DNA of 64,000 nucleotides from Comamonas sp. KCTC 72670 (GCA_014656495.1 BNCN01000005.1:372001-436000); one strand, 5' to 3'. Counted from the first letter of the stretch, positions 25,981 to 34,306 are shown. Notes: generated from the letters alone by a model not told the origin. Numbers and translations are program-made.

Positions 25981-26150
25981 GCACGCGCGCCTCCGCCATC
26001 GCCCTCGGCATGCTCGCCGTGGGCGCCACCGCCGCCGGGCTCGTGCTGCCCCGGATGAGCGAGCAGCAACTCCAGTCCGCCGCGAAGGCCGCGGGCTGCT
26101 CCCTCGCAACCACCGCCATCGCCGCACGCTTCATCGGGGGCCGTCCATGA
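25977..26150 (+). CDS. Small phage protein with hydrophobic N-terminal segment
   Basis: 57 residues from a GTG overlapping the previous stop. The sequence ASAIALGMLAVGATAAGLVL is a clear membrane or signal-anchor segment; a second, weaker hydrophobic helix follows. It ends inside the start of the methyltransferase gene. It could be a small membrane protein of the early region. Function unknown. Confidence 0.55.
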   Translation: MSTRASAIALGMLAVGATAAGLVLPRMSEQQLQSAAKAAGCSLATTAIAARFIGGRP

Positions 26151-28252
26151 CCAGCGCTACGCACCACGAGTTCACCGTCGGCTACCTCTTCTGCGGGTCG
26201 GGCCCGGGAGCAATGGGCCACGACATGGCTACCGTCGAGGCGGCAGGCCGCACCGCCTCCTGGCGCAACCTGGGCGGCGTCGACTTCGACGAGGGGTGCT
26301 GCCAGGACTTCACGTACCTGACGGGAGCGCCGTCCCTCTGTGCGGACATCGCGACGCTAGCGCCCGAGACGCTGCGCGAGTTTTGGGGACCGCGCGCGCC
26401 GGACATGACGAAGTGGAGCCCTCCGTGCAAGGGCGCCTCGAAGCTGCTGCCCGCGGAGATGGCCGCGACGCAGAAGTACCAAGACATGAACCAGCTCATG
26501 TTCCACGCGGCGAAGTTGGTGCTCGCTGCGTACCCGGACCGGAACAACCGTCCGCGGCTCATCGTGGTGGAGAACGTGCCCAGCTTCCGCACGCGGTGCC
26601 GGGAGGTGCTCGGGAAGACGATTCGTCGGCTGCGTGAGGCGGGCTACGAGGTGAACGTCACCACGCACGACCTCGGCCAGGAGGGCGGGCTGGCGCAGTC
26701 GCGCGAGCGCTTCACTCTGTCGGCCCGGGACTCCCGCCGTTGCCCGGTGCAGGTGGGGCTGCCTCCGTACCAGGGGCTGCGAGGCGTGGGCGAGGTGCTG
26801 GCCCCGCTGCCGTGGCCGGATGACCCGCGCGCGGGCCGCATGCACCGCCTGCCGCGCGTCTCGTGGCTGAACGCCGTGCGCCTGGCGCTCATCCCCCCGG
26901 GCGGAGATTGGAGGGATTTGCCGAAGCGCGGGCACGTGGTGGAGACGCTCCAGCAGCGTGGCCTGTGGCCGACGGGCATGGACACGGCTGGCTTCCGCGA
27001 GCTGGTGGAGGAGCAACTCGGAAACCCCGTCGAGGCCTCGCAGAAGCGGCGCGAGGTCCACCGCCGACACCCCGTCCAGGCATGGGCGGCACCGTCGCCT
27101 ACCGTGTCCGGGCCGGGCGGCGCGGGCCTGTGCGCTGTCGAGGACCCGCGCCCGCTGGAGGCACTGGGCTACAGCAAGGAGGGCCGCTTCACGAACCAGT
27201 ACCGCGTCGGCGACTGGGCGGCCCCCGCCCACTGCGTCACCGGTGTGACGTCGATGACGGCTGGTGCGCCTTCTGCTGCCGACCCGAGGCCGCTGGAAGC
27301 GCTGGCCATGGGGGCGGAGAACCTCGCGCGTCACACCAGCAAGTACGCGGTGCAGGACTGGGCCACCGCCGCCCGGACGGTGACGGGGGCTCAGCAGGTG
27401 GGGAGCGGCGGGCCGGCCGTAGCCGACGCCCGCGCCGTGGAAGCCCTGGCGATGCGCAAGGACGCCCGGCCGGGCGCCGCCGGCGTGCTGCACTGGACGC
27501 GGCCGTCGGCCACCGTCATCGCCACGTCCTGGGTGTCTGGGGGCAGCTCTCCGGTGTCCGTGGCCGACCCACGCGCGCTCGAACTGCTCGGCCTGGGCCG
27601 CACTGGGGATGCCGCCGCCAGCTTCAAGGGGCGTCCGGGCCTGATGGGAGTCGGGGATTGGCGGGCGCCCAGCCCCACCGTGACGGGCAAGGCCACGGTG
27701 AGCGGGGGCAACGCCCAGGCTTCGGTGGCGGACGAGCGGGTGGAGCGCCTGGGGTTGGGGTGCGATTGCCGCAACGGCAGTTACGGCGTCATCGGTTGGG
27801 ACACCACCGCCGGCACCGTCACCGGCGCCATGCAGCTCGACAACGGCCAGTGCTCGGTGGCGGACCCGCGCATGCCGCACCCCCGCGTCGTCATCGACAT
27901 CCGCCTTGGACTCCAGCTCCTGGCCGAAGGGTGGGAGCCGCCGAAGGGGACGCTGGCCCCGGCCATCCTCTCCCCGGTGTCGGGCTGCTGGCACCGGCCC
28001 CTCACCACGTTGGAGCTGGCTGTCCTCCAGGGCTTGCCGCCCGTCCACCGCGGCGCGCCGCTGGTGCTCGCGGGCAACAGCGACTCCACGTGGCGGGAGC
28101 ACATCGGCAACGCCATCCCCGTGGGCGGTGCTCTGGCGTGGGGCAGGGTGCTGCTGGAGTCCCTGCTGCGCTCCGAGCTCGGCGAGGGCTGGGCGCTGCG
28201 TGGGGACTACTGGTTCGACGCGACGTTGCCGGGCGAGGGGTACGCGGCATGA
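26147..28252 (+). CDS. Phage DNA (cytosine-5) methyltransferase with repeated target-domain modules
   Basis: A 701-residue C5-cytosine methyltransferase. Motif I is LFCGSGPGAMG (about 14-24), the catalytic Pro-Cys lies in KWSPPCKGAS (about 88-97), and the ENV motif in VVENVPSF (about 143-150). Motif IX-like HRPLTTLELAVLQGLPP is near 615 and motif X-like GNSDSTWREHIGNAIPV near 640. Where one target-recognition domain is expected, residues about 300-590 hold six or seven degenerate repeats of W..P..TVTG, a glycine-rich loop, then VADPR..EALG. Typical enzymes are 330-450 residues. The enzyme would protect phage DNA from restriction. It overlaps its neighbours by four bases on each side. Confidence 0.85.
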   Translation: MTSATHHEFTVGYLFCGSGPGAMGHDMATVEAAGRTASWRNLGGVDFDEGCCQDFTYLTGAPSLCADIATLAPETLREFWGPRAPDMTKWSPPCKGASKLLPAEMAATQKYQDMNQLMFHAAKLVLAAYPDRNNRPRLIVVENVPSFRTRCREVLGKTIRRLREAGYEVNVTTHDLGQEGGLAQSRERFTLSARDSRRCPVQVGLPPYQGLRGVGEVLAPLPWPDDPRAGRMHRLPRVSWLNAVRLALIPPGGDWRDLPKRGHVVETLQQRGLWPTGMDTAGFRELVEEQLGNPVEASQKRREVHRRHPVQAWAAPSPTVSGPGGAGLCAVEDPRPLEALGYSKEGRFTNQYRVGDWAAPAHCVTGVTSMTAGAPSAADPRPLEALAMGAENLARHTSKYAVQDWATAARTVTGAQQVGSGGPAVADARAVEALAMRKDARPGAAGVLHWTRPSATVIATSWVSGGSSPVSVADPRALELLGLGRTGDAAASFKGRPGLMGVGDWRAPSPTVTGKATVSGGNAQASVADERVERLGLGCDCRNGSYGVIGWDTTAGTVTGAMQLDNGQCSVADPRMPHPRVVIDIRLGLQLLAEGWEPPKGTLAPAILSPVSGCWHRPLTTLELAVLQGLPPVHRGAPLVLAGNSDSTWREHIGNAIPVGGALAWGRVLLESLLRSELGEGWALRGDYWFDATLPGEGYAA

Positions 28253-29499
28253 CCACGCCCATCCCCTCACTTCGAGCTCCCTTCCCGTGGTTCGGCGGCA
28301 AGAGCCGAGCAGCCCACCTCGTGTGGGCGGCCTTTGGCGACGTCGCCAACTACGTGGAGCCGTTCGCCGGCTCCCTCGCGGTGCTGCTGGCCCGGCCGAC
28401 CGCACCCGGCGTCGAGACGGTCAACGACCTGGACTGCTACCTCGCCAACTTCTGGCGGGCGCTCGCGGCGGCACCGGACCAGGTGGCGCACCACGCGGAC
28501 TGGCCCGTCAACGAGGCGGACCTGCACGCACGCCACCGGTGGCTGGTGGCCCAGGCCGACTTCCGCGTGCGCATGCGGCAGGACCCGGAGTACTTCGACG
28601 CGCGCATCGCCGGCTGGTGGGTGTGGGGGCTCTGCCAGTGGATTGGCAGCGGTTGGTGCGCCCAGCCCGCGTGGGAGGAGCAGGACGCCGCCGGCGCGGA
28701 GAAGACGTGCGGCATCGAGACGTCCGAGTATGCGAAGCGGCCGATGCTCGACAAGCCGGGCAGGGGCATCCACCAGCTATCGGTGCGCGAGGCTCAGGAA
28801 ACGCGCCTTCGCGACCTCCGAAGCAATCCCGAATGGGAGCGCCGTCCGCACCTGAGCCACGGCAACGGGGTGCACTCGCAGCGCGCGCGTGACCTCAGCA
28901 CGGCCTCTGCATGGGAGAAGCGCCCGAGCCTCGGCCGCGGCGGGAGGGGCGTGCACGGAAACTCCCTCTGGAGCCAGAAGCCGGACCTCTCCGGCAGCCG
29001 CGGTGCTGCAGGGCGGGGTGTCCACGCCAGCGGCAAACAGGGGGGCATCCTCGGTTGGATGCAGGCACTGGCGGAACGCCTTCGCTACGTGCGCGTCTGC
29101 TGCGGCGACTGGCAGCGCGTCACGTCCCGCAGCGTGACCGAGTGCATCGGCGTGACGGGCGTGCTGCTGGACCCGCCGTACTCCGATGCCGCGGGGCGCG
29201 ACCCGAGCCTGTACGCCGAAGAGGACCTGCAGGTGGCGCACCGCGTGCGCGAGTGGGCGCTGGCCAACGGCGACAACCCCCGCCTGCGCATCGCCTTGTG
29301 CGGCTACGAGGGCGAGCACGAGATGCCCTCGAGCTGGCGCTGCGTGGCCTGGAAGGCGCCGGGCGGATACGCGGCCGCACGGGGGCGCCATGAGAACGCT
29401 CTGCGCGAGCGCATCTGGTTCAGCCCTCACTGCCTGGCACCAGCGGAGGACCCGTTCCACGGGCTTCCGATGGCCCGTGTGGCTGGGGGCGCGCGATGA
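28249..29499 (+). CDS. Phage D12-class DNA adenine (N6) methyltransferase with internal repeats
   Basis: A 416-residue Dam-like enzyme. It starts FPWFGGKSRAA, continues with the SAM-binding motif NYVEPFAGSLAVLL and has the catalytic motif LLDPPYSDAAG near residue 305. A central insertion (about 160-265) contains four degenerate copies of a unit like WEKRPSLGRGGRGVH. This region corresponds to the target-recognition part in D12 enzymes. No cognate restriction gene is present, so it is a solitary phage methylase, translated in coupling with the cytosine methylase (ATGA junction). Confidence 0.85.
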   Translation: MTTPIPSLRAPFPWFGGKSRAAHLVWAAFGDVANYVEPFAGSLAVLLARPTAPGVETVNDLDCYLANFWRALAAAPDQVAHHADWPVNEADLHARHRWLVAQADFRVRMRQDPEYFDARIAGWWVWGLCQWIGSGWCAQPAWEEQDAAGAEKTCGIETSEYAKRPMLDKPGRGIHQLSVREAQETRLRDLRSNPEWERRPHLSHGNGVHSQRARDLSTASAWEKRPSLGRGGRGVHGNSLWSQKPDLSGSRGAAGRGVHASGKQGGILGWMQALAERLRYVRVCCGDWQRVTSRSVTECIGVTGVLLDPPYSDAAGRDPSLYAEEDLQVAHRVREWALANGDNPRLRIALCGYEGEHEMPSSWRCVAWKAPGGYAAARGRHENALRERIWFSPHCLAPAEDPFHGLPMARVAGGAR

Positions 29500-30158
29500 C
29501 CACGCTGTGCCTCTCGACGCGGGCGCCCCTGCTCGCCGTCACGGTGCCTCAGCCCATGGCCTACAGCGTGAGCGTCGGCGCATGCCCCGTCGTCAACCTG
29601 GTGTCGGGCCCGCCGGCGCATGCCGTGGGCGAGCTCGTTGCGGTGTGCGCCGCTGACGGCTACGACGCCGGGCTCGGCAAGCTGATGGGCACCTACTGCG
29701 GCGTGCAGGCGCGCCCGTCGGAGGACCTCGCCACCTCTGCGGTGCTCGCGCTGGGCCGGCTGACCTCGATTTCCACCTGGCCGGATGCGCCCGTTGACTC
29801 GCCCTGGTACGTGGGCCCGGTCGGGCTGTGGCTGGCCGATGTGGTGCCCCTGCCCGAGCCAGTGCCCTGCACGCCAGGGCCGGTGATGGAGTGCTGGGCG
29901 TTGCCCGAGGGCGTCGCCTCTGCCGTGCGCGCCGGGCACGCCGAGATGCTGCGCGCGAACGACGCGCGCTGGGCGGACTACAACACCCGCGCGGCCAAGG
30001 CACTGACGCGCGCGCCCGCGCCCTCCCTGCGCGAGCGGTGCATCCGGAAGTGCACCTGCGGCAAGGCGATGACTCCGTGCCCGCAGTGCCGCGCGTTCCG
30101 CTGCCCGAGCGCGACGTGCCCGCCCCACACGTGCGCGTCGGAGGGCTCTCGCCCATGA
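29496..30158 (+). CDS. ASCH-like protein with C-terminal zinc knuckles
   Basis: This 220-residue protein has in its middle the pattern YVGPVGLWLADVVPLPEPVP, then VMECWALP, which resembles ASCH-domain proteins (RNA- or nucleotide-binding folds common in phages). The last 40 residues hold about eight cysteines (KCTCGKAMTPCPQCRAF), suggesting one or two zinc sites. It starts at an ATGA junction. A role in modified-base handling is suggested by the adjacent methyltransferases, but that is inference. Confidence 0.55.
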   Translation: MTTLCLSTRAPLLAVTVPQPMAYSVSVGACPVVNLVSGPPAHAVGELVAVCAADGYDAGLGKLMGTYCGVQARPSEDLATSAVLALGRLTSISTWPDAPVDSPWYVGPVGLWLADVVPLPEPVPCTPGPVMECWALPEGVASAVRAGHAEMLRANDARWADYNTRAAKALTRAPAPSLRERCIRKCTCGKAMTPCPQCRAFRCPSATCPPHTCASEGSRP

Positions 30159-30415
30159 GTCGGTGCTCACGAATGCACGCCACCCGGTGCGCGGCCTGCG
30201 GCGCCGTCCAGCTCGGCGATGTGTTTACCGAGGAGGGCCGCCCGTCGCCGCACGGGGTGACGGCGGCGGAGGCCGCCGTACGCGCTGCCCACTCGGGCCC
30301 ATGGCCCACCTGCCTCCACGGCTACTCCTACCGGGCCGACTGCGTGTCGCGGCCCGTGCCCCCCATGTGCTGCCTGGACCTGCCCACCACCTCGTCCGAC
30401 TCCGGAGTCCCCTGA
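30155..30415 (+). CDS. Small cysteine-rich phage protein
   Basis: 86 residues, beginning MSRCSRMHATRCAACGAVQL, with further cysteines near the C-terminus (WPTCLHGYSYRADC, MCCLD). The CAAC pair and later Cys/His suggest zinc binding. Its start overlaps the previous stop and its TGA overlaps the ATG of the replication-type gene (TGATG). Function unknown. Confidence 0.6.
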   Translation: MSRCSRMHATRCAACGAVQLGDVFTEEGRPSPHGVTAAEAAVRAAHSGPWPTCLHGYSYRADCVSRPVPPMCCLDLPTTSSDSGVP

Positions 30416-31800
30416 TGTCCTCGCACACCGACACCACGGCCCCTGTGGCGCCTGGGCACCGCCGCCTGCTGGGCGGCGACATCGTCACCGAGGCGGACGG
30501 CACCCAGGTGATTCCGCCGCCGCGGGCGCGGATGCAGCCCGACAGGGACCCAGCGGCCCAGGAGATGCCCGTCGAGGCCTCGCCCGCGTCATGCGGGTGC
30601 CCGCGCGACGAGCTGGAGCTGCTGCGCGCCAAGCTGGCCGTTGAGCGCGAGGCTCGCATCCGCGCGGAGGCCCACGGCGCCGGCCTGGCCGAGGGCTACA
30701 GCCGGGCGCTGGCGCAGGTTCTGGATGCGCGTCCCCCCACCGCCCTGCGCGTCCCCCCATATGTCCCCGTGTCCCCCGTGGACACGGGGGGATACGTCCA
30801 TGCTCCGTCCCCCATCTCCCAGAGGGAGGAGACGCCGACTGTCCCCCGGGGGACAGAGGCCAACAAGGGGGGGACGGGGGGGACAGCAGCAGCAACAACG
30901 GCGAAGCCGAAGACGCTGTCGATGTCGCCGTCAGCAGTGAAGAAGCGACGACTGAGAAAGAACCAAGCGGAGAGAAAGACAACTGCTGCTGAAACCGCGC
31001 GCGAGGTGTCCCCGCAACAGCATGTCCCCCTGTCCCCGGCGAGTATGTCCCCCCAGGTTGTCCCCCCGGTGGACACGCCCATGCCCGCGCCGACTGCGAA
31101 TCCGCCCGCCATCCGCAAGGCGTCGTGGAGGGAGCCCGTCACCCCGAGTCCGGACAAGCTCTTCCTGGGCTGGTACGAGGAGGAGCGACGCCGGTTCCAC
31201 CCCACCGCGTGGGACCCGCTGCCCGCGAAGCTGATGCCGCGGTGGGCGGACTGGTTTCCCCGCGCGCTCGGCCATCCGCTCATCGGAGGCGACGTCGAGA
31301 AGCTCCGCGAGACGTGCCGGCGCTGGTTCGCGGACCCGTGGGGGAACAGCCTCCGGACAAAGTGCCCGGCCAGCGCGTTCATCGCCGACCACATCTGGCC
31401 GCAGCACATCCCCGGCCAGCACGAGGGCTCAGCACCTGCGCGGGAGACGCCCGCCGAGTCGCGCCGCCGCGCGGAGCTGCGCGTGGGCGCCGGCGAAGAG
31501 GGCCGCGTCGAGGACCTGCCGAATACGCCAGCAGGGCAGGCCCTCGCGCGGATTCTGGCCGCGATGAGTGAAGGGGGGCTCCGCTACGTGGCGGGGCAGC
31601 TCCCTGGGCACGTGCATCCGGTGCGGATTGACGATGGTGGGCTTCACCTGGAGTACCGCGACAGGCTCGCTCGGGGCTGGCTGGCCGAGCTGGGCGCCGA
31701 TGCTTCGCTCAAGGAGTACGCCCGGACACTAGGCGTCCGCGTTTACCTCACGGACCCGTTTGATCAGCCGCTGGCATCCGCTCCTACTGCTCTCCAGTGA
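30415..31800 (+). CDS. Putative phage replication protein
   Basis: This 461-residue protein has a short helical start (RDELELLRAKLAVEREARIR), a long disordered middle (about 105-240) rich in Pro, Ser, Thr and Lys, and a structured C-terminal half. The end (YRDRLARGWLAELGADASLK and VRVYLTDPF) resembles DNA-binding ends of replication or DnaA-like proteins, but the match is weak. The middle is encoded by DNA packed with TGTCCCC-type repeats, as in lambdoid phages whose origin lies inside the initiator gene. Position before rusA and after the methylases supports a replication role. Confidence 0.5.
   Translation: MSSHTDTTAPVAPGHRRLLGGDIVTEADGTQVIPPPRARMQPDRDPAAQEMPVEASPASCGCPRDELELLRAKLAVEREARIRAEAHGAGLAEGYSRALAQVLDARPPTALRVPPYVPVSPVDTGGYVHAPSPISQREETPTVPRGTEANKGGTGGTAAATTAKPKTLSMSPSAVKKRRLRKNQAERKTTAAETAREVSPQQHVPLSPASMSPQVVPPVDTPMPAPTANPPAIRKASWREPVTPSPDKLFLGWYEEERRRFHPTAWDPLPAKLMPRWADWFPRALGHPLIGGDVEKLRETCRRWFADPWGNSLRTKCPASAFIADHIWPQHIPGQHEGSAPARETPAESRRRAELRVGAGEEGRVEDLPNTPAGQALARILAAMSEGGLRYVAGQLPGHVHPVRIDDGGLHLEYRDRLARGWLAELGADASLKEYARTLGVRVYLTDPFDQPLASAPTALQ
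30731..31066 (+). repeat. Iteron-like cluster of (T)GTCCCC motifs inside the replication-type gene
   Basis: GTCCCC occurs at 30731, 30751, 30763, 30771, 30807, 30841, 31008, 31024, 31032, 31047 and 31060, with inverted GGGGAC near 30849, 30871 and 30881. One site (GTCCCCCGGGGGAC, 30841-30854) is a perfect palindrome. The motif occurs in different reading frames, giving Val-Pro or Ser-Pro, so the DNA rather than the peptide seems to be conserved. A replication origin is the leading interpretation. Confidence 0.5.
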
Positions 31801-31862
31801 CACCACCAGCCGTGCTTCGCGTCGCGCCCCGGACAATTTGAACCTTTTTGGGGACGCGCTAC

Positions 31863-31893
31863 CGGTTGCAGTCGATGAACTGCACTGCAACCG
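31863..31893 (+). promoter_or_regulatory. Inverted repeat enclosing the rusA start codon
   Basis: CGGTTGCAGT (31863-31872) and ACTGCAACCG (31884-31893) form a perfect 10-bp inverted repeat. The proposed ATG (31875) sits in the 11-base loop. It could act as an RNA hairpin controlling translation or as a DNA operator. Confidence 0.5.
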
Positions 31894-32441
31894 ACGTCGC
31901 TGGAGTCGCTGCGTGTGAGGTGCGGCTGACGCTGCCCTACCCACCGAGCGCGAACACCTACTGGAAGCCCTCGAAGGGGCGCGGCCTGGTGCCTTCTGAC
32001 GAGGCGAAGGCATACAAGGCGGACGTCGCCCGGGTGGCGGCGCTCGCCAAGGCGCGTCCTCTCTTCGGCGCCGTGCAGGTGGTCGTCACCGTGTACCGGC
32101 CGAGGGCCTCTGGTGACCTCGATAACACGTTGAAGGTGCTCAACGACGCCCTGAACGGGCTCGCGTGGCTCGACGACGAGCAGGTGGTGCGCATCCTCGC
32201 CGTGCGCGAGGACGACAAGCGCGCGCCGCGGGCGGAGGTGCACGCGACGGCCGCCCGGTTCGCGACACCGGAAGAGGCTGCGGCGCACCTGCGAGCGAAG
32301 GCTGAGCGCGCGGCGAAGGCGCGGGCGACGCGGAACCGGAACCGGGCCGCGAAGGCGCGCAGCGCCCTGCGCATGCCGAAGTCGCTGGCCGACCTCGCGT
32401 CGAGCGCGACGTACCGGAAGGGGAAGGGGGGCACGCCATGA
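31875..32441 (+). CDS. rusA: RusA-type Holliday junction resolvase
   Basis: About 188 residues. The N-terminal 110 are RusA-like: LTLPYPPSANTYWKPSKGR, then VTVYRPRASGDLDNTLKVLN with the conserved catalytic aspartates, then LAWLDDEQVVRILA. RusA dimers cut four-way DNA junctions in phage replication and recombination. A lysine/arginine/alanine-rich C-terminal tail of about 75 residues is longer than in E. coli RusA (120 residues) and likely binds nucleic acid. The ATG at 31875 has no strong ribosome site and lies within an inverted repeat; a TTG at 31848 is an alternative. Confidence 0.85.
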   Translation: MNCTATDVAGVAACEVRLTLPYPPSANTYWKPSKGRGLVPSDEAKAYKADVARVAALAKARPLFGAVQVVVTVYRPRASGDLDNTLKVLNDALNGLAWLDDEQVVRILAVREDDKRAPRAEVHATAARFATPEEAAAHLRAKAERAAKARATRNRNRAAKARSALRMPKSLADLASSATYRKGKGGTP

Positions 32442-33151
32442 GCTGCGCGTTGCCCCCTCTCGATGCCGAACGGCAGGCACTGGTGCGCACGTGGCAGCCC
32501 CTGGCGCTCAAGATTGCCCGCGGGTACATGCGGCGCTCTGCGCACCTCCGCCGGCATGAAGCGGACGTCCTGGCCGAAGCCCTCTTGGGGCTCGTTGAGG
32601 GTGCTCAGCGCTGGGACGCAGCGCGCGGGCCCTTCTCAGCCTGCGTGGGGTGGTGGGTCCAATCCCGCATCCAGCGGTTTGCCCGCTGCGGTTCGCGTGG
32701 CGTGCCGGGCGTGAAGCCCAAGGCGTGGAAGCGGACGCCACCCCCGCCCATGGTGCTGAGCATGGACGCCCAGCTCGGCGCCGACTCCGACGGCACTCTG
32801 CATGACCTCTTGCCCTGTGCGTCCTCAGACCCTGCGCTTGCCGTCGACTGCGCACGGCTCGCCGCCGATGCTCCGGCGGAGCTCGCACGCCGGAAGCTTC
32901 GCCGGACCCAGCAGTCCAAGCCTGCCGACGCTGAGCGTGCACTGCGCGATGCGGGCGTGTTCCTGCGGTACAGCTTCGACAACGTGACGCTCGAGGAGAT
33001 TGGTCGCGAGCAGGGCATGACCCGCGAGCGTGTCCGCCAACTCGTCTTGCGAATGCAGCCGTTGTTCGACGCATGGGCCGCGGAGCTGCGGGCGGAGGGG
33101 CTGTCCGGTGCACGCCGCCGCGTCGTCCAGCATGGAGGAGCCGAGCCATGA
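32438..33151 (+). CDS. Phage-encoded sigma-70-family factor 1
   Basis: 237 residues. Residues 30-95 resemble sigma region 2, with LAEALLGLVEGAQRWDAARG and then FSACVGWWVQSRIQRFAR, the usual fashion in which sigma-70 proteins bind core polymerase and the -10 element. Near residue 190, NVTLEEIGREQGMTRERVRQ is a typical region 4 helix-turn-helix that binds the -35 element. It likely redirects host RNA polymerase to phage promoters. It starts at an ATGA junction with rusA and is directly followed by a second sigma-like gene. Confidence 0.75.
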   Translation: MSCALPPLDAERQALVRTWQPLALKIARGYMRRSAHLRRHEADVLAEALLGLVEGAQRWDAARGPFSACVGWWVQSRIQRFARCGSRGVPGVKPKAWKRTPPPPMVLSMDAQLGADSDGTLHDLLPCASSDPALAVDCARLAADAPAELARRKLRRTQQSKPADAERALRDAGVFLRYSFDNVTLEEIGREQGMTRERVRQLVLRMQPLFDAWAAELRAEGLSGARRRVVQHGGAEP

Positions 33152-33957
33152 CCCCCTGTGCCCTGCCACTCCCCCCGCCCGAGGTGCCGGTAGACGTGCC
33201 ACGCGCTGTGGCCCCTGCTGCCGCAGACGAGCTGGAGGGGCTGCTGCACCTGCTCCGCGAGCTGCCCAGCGGATGCCGGGAGGCGCAGCGCGCAGAGTCC
33301 CGCCTCGCCGAGCTCGTGCGGCCGCACCTGGTCCGCGTCGCCCACTCCGTGGCCCGCGAGTGGGGCGTCGCTGTGGGGGACCTCGTCCAGGAGGGGCTGC
33401 TCGCGGTGCTGCTGCGCCAGCGCCAGCACCCATTCCGGCCCGGCCTGGCCGGCACCGGGCGCTCCGCGTTCCCCGCCCACGCGATGCGCCTGGGCCGCCA
33501 GGCGATGGTGCGCGCCGCCACCCGCGAGCGCACGGCCGTCCACGTCACCGACCACGGTCGCAAGACACTGCTGAAGGCCAAGAAGGCGGCCCGTGCGGCG
33601 GACGTCCCGGTGGCGGACGCTCTCGCCGCCGCGGGCATCGAGGCCGCCACCGCGCACGCCCTGGGCGATGGCACGGTGCACGCCACCTTGCCGGTGGAGG
33701 AGCTGCTGGGCCTGGCCTCCGATGCCGAGGGGAGGGACCGCGCTGTGCTGCAGGCGCGGGCGATGCTGGCGCTCCACTGCCTGCCGCGCCTGCAGCGCCT
33801 GGTGGTGTCGGCCACCGTGGGCGTAGGCCGCCCCCACGCCATGGCGGAGCGGACGCTCGCTGCGGAGTGGCGCCTGCCCGTCGAGCGCGTTCGGCAGCTC
33901 CGCGCCCAGGGCCTGCGCAAGCTCCGCAAGTTGCTGGAGGCCGCGCCGTGCCGATGA
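33148..33957 (+). CDS. Phage-encoded sigma-like factor 2
   Basis: 269 residues. A region-2-like helix bundle (LVRPHLVRVAHSVAREWGVA followed by VGDLVQEGLLAVLL) lies near 60-110. A C-terminal helix-turn-helix (LAAEWRLPVERVRQLRAQGL then RKLRKLLE) matches sigma region 4. The middle is more divergent than in factor 1. It starts at an ATGA junction, so both are made from one message. It may be a second specificity factor, or a polymerase-binding regulator that has lost part of the sigma fold. Confidence 0.6.
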   Translation: MTPCALPLPPPEVPVDVPRAVAPAAADELEGLLHLLRELPSGCREAQRAESRLAELVRPHLVRVAHSVAREWGVAVGDLVQEGLLAVLLRQRQHPFRPGLAGTGRSAFPAHAMRLGRQAMVRAATRERTAVHVTDHGRKTLLKAKKAARAADVPVADALAAAGIEAATAHALGDGTVHATLPVEELLGLASDAEGRDRAVLQARAMLALHCLPRLQRLVVSATVGVGRPHAMAERTLAAEWRLPVERVRQLRAQGLRKLRKLLEAAPCR

Positions 33958-34229
33958 TTGTTGCGGCCAAGGCGGGACGGTGCACCGCCGCGGCTTGCGG
34001 TGGGCGCATCCGCAAGGGCGAGATGTGCTGGTACGAGACGGCCAAGGGCACCCGCCACGTCGAGGCGGCGTGCCGCGATGCCGCCGCCGGCATCCGCCCC
34101 AACCGGCGTGCCGCTCCCTGCGCCCGGTGCGGACGCCGTGTGCCTGCGGGCGAGGGGAATCTCAAGGTACGCGAGGTCAGGCGCCGCAAGACGTACACCG
34201 TCACCTGTGCGCCCGTTTGCGCGGGCTGA
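33954..34229 (+). CDS. Small phage zinc-finger protein
   Basis: 91 residues with CTAAACGGRIRKGEMCWYE, a later CRDAAAG, a CARCGRRVPAGEG block and a final CAPVCAG. The repeated C..C spacing indicates two zinc ribbons. The basic segment VREVRRRKTYTVTC could contact nucleic acid. It is the last gene of the overlapping early operon (ATGA junction with sigma factor 2). No family name can be given. Confidence 0.65.
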   Translation: MIVAAKAGRCTAAACGGRIRKGEMCWYETAKGTRHVEAACRDAAAGIRPNRRAAPCARCGRRVPAGEGNLKVREVRRRKTYTVTCAPVCAG

Positions 34230-34289
34230 CAGCCGGCGCCCGGGGCATGAGTGACACCATTGCCCAGCCAGGATGCCCGGTGCTAGTCA

Positions 34290-34306
34290 CGTACATCTTA
34301 TGTACG
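34290..34306 (+). promoter_or_regulatory. Short perfect inverted repeat before an exported cargo gene
   Basis: CGTACAT-CTT-ATGTACG is a 7-bp inverted repeat with a 3-base centre, overlapping the likely start (ATG at 34300) of the following gene. It could be an operator for independent control of this cargo gene. Confidence 0.35.
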
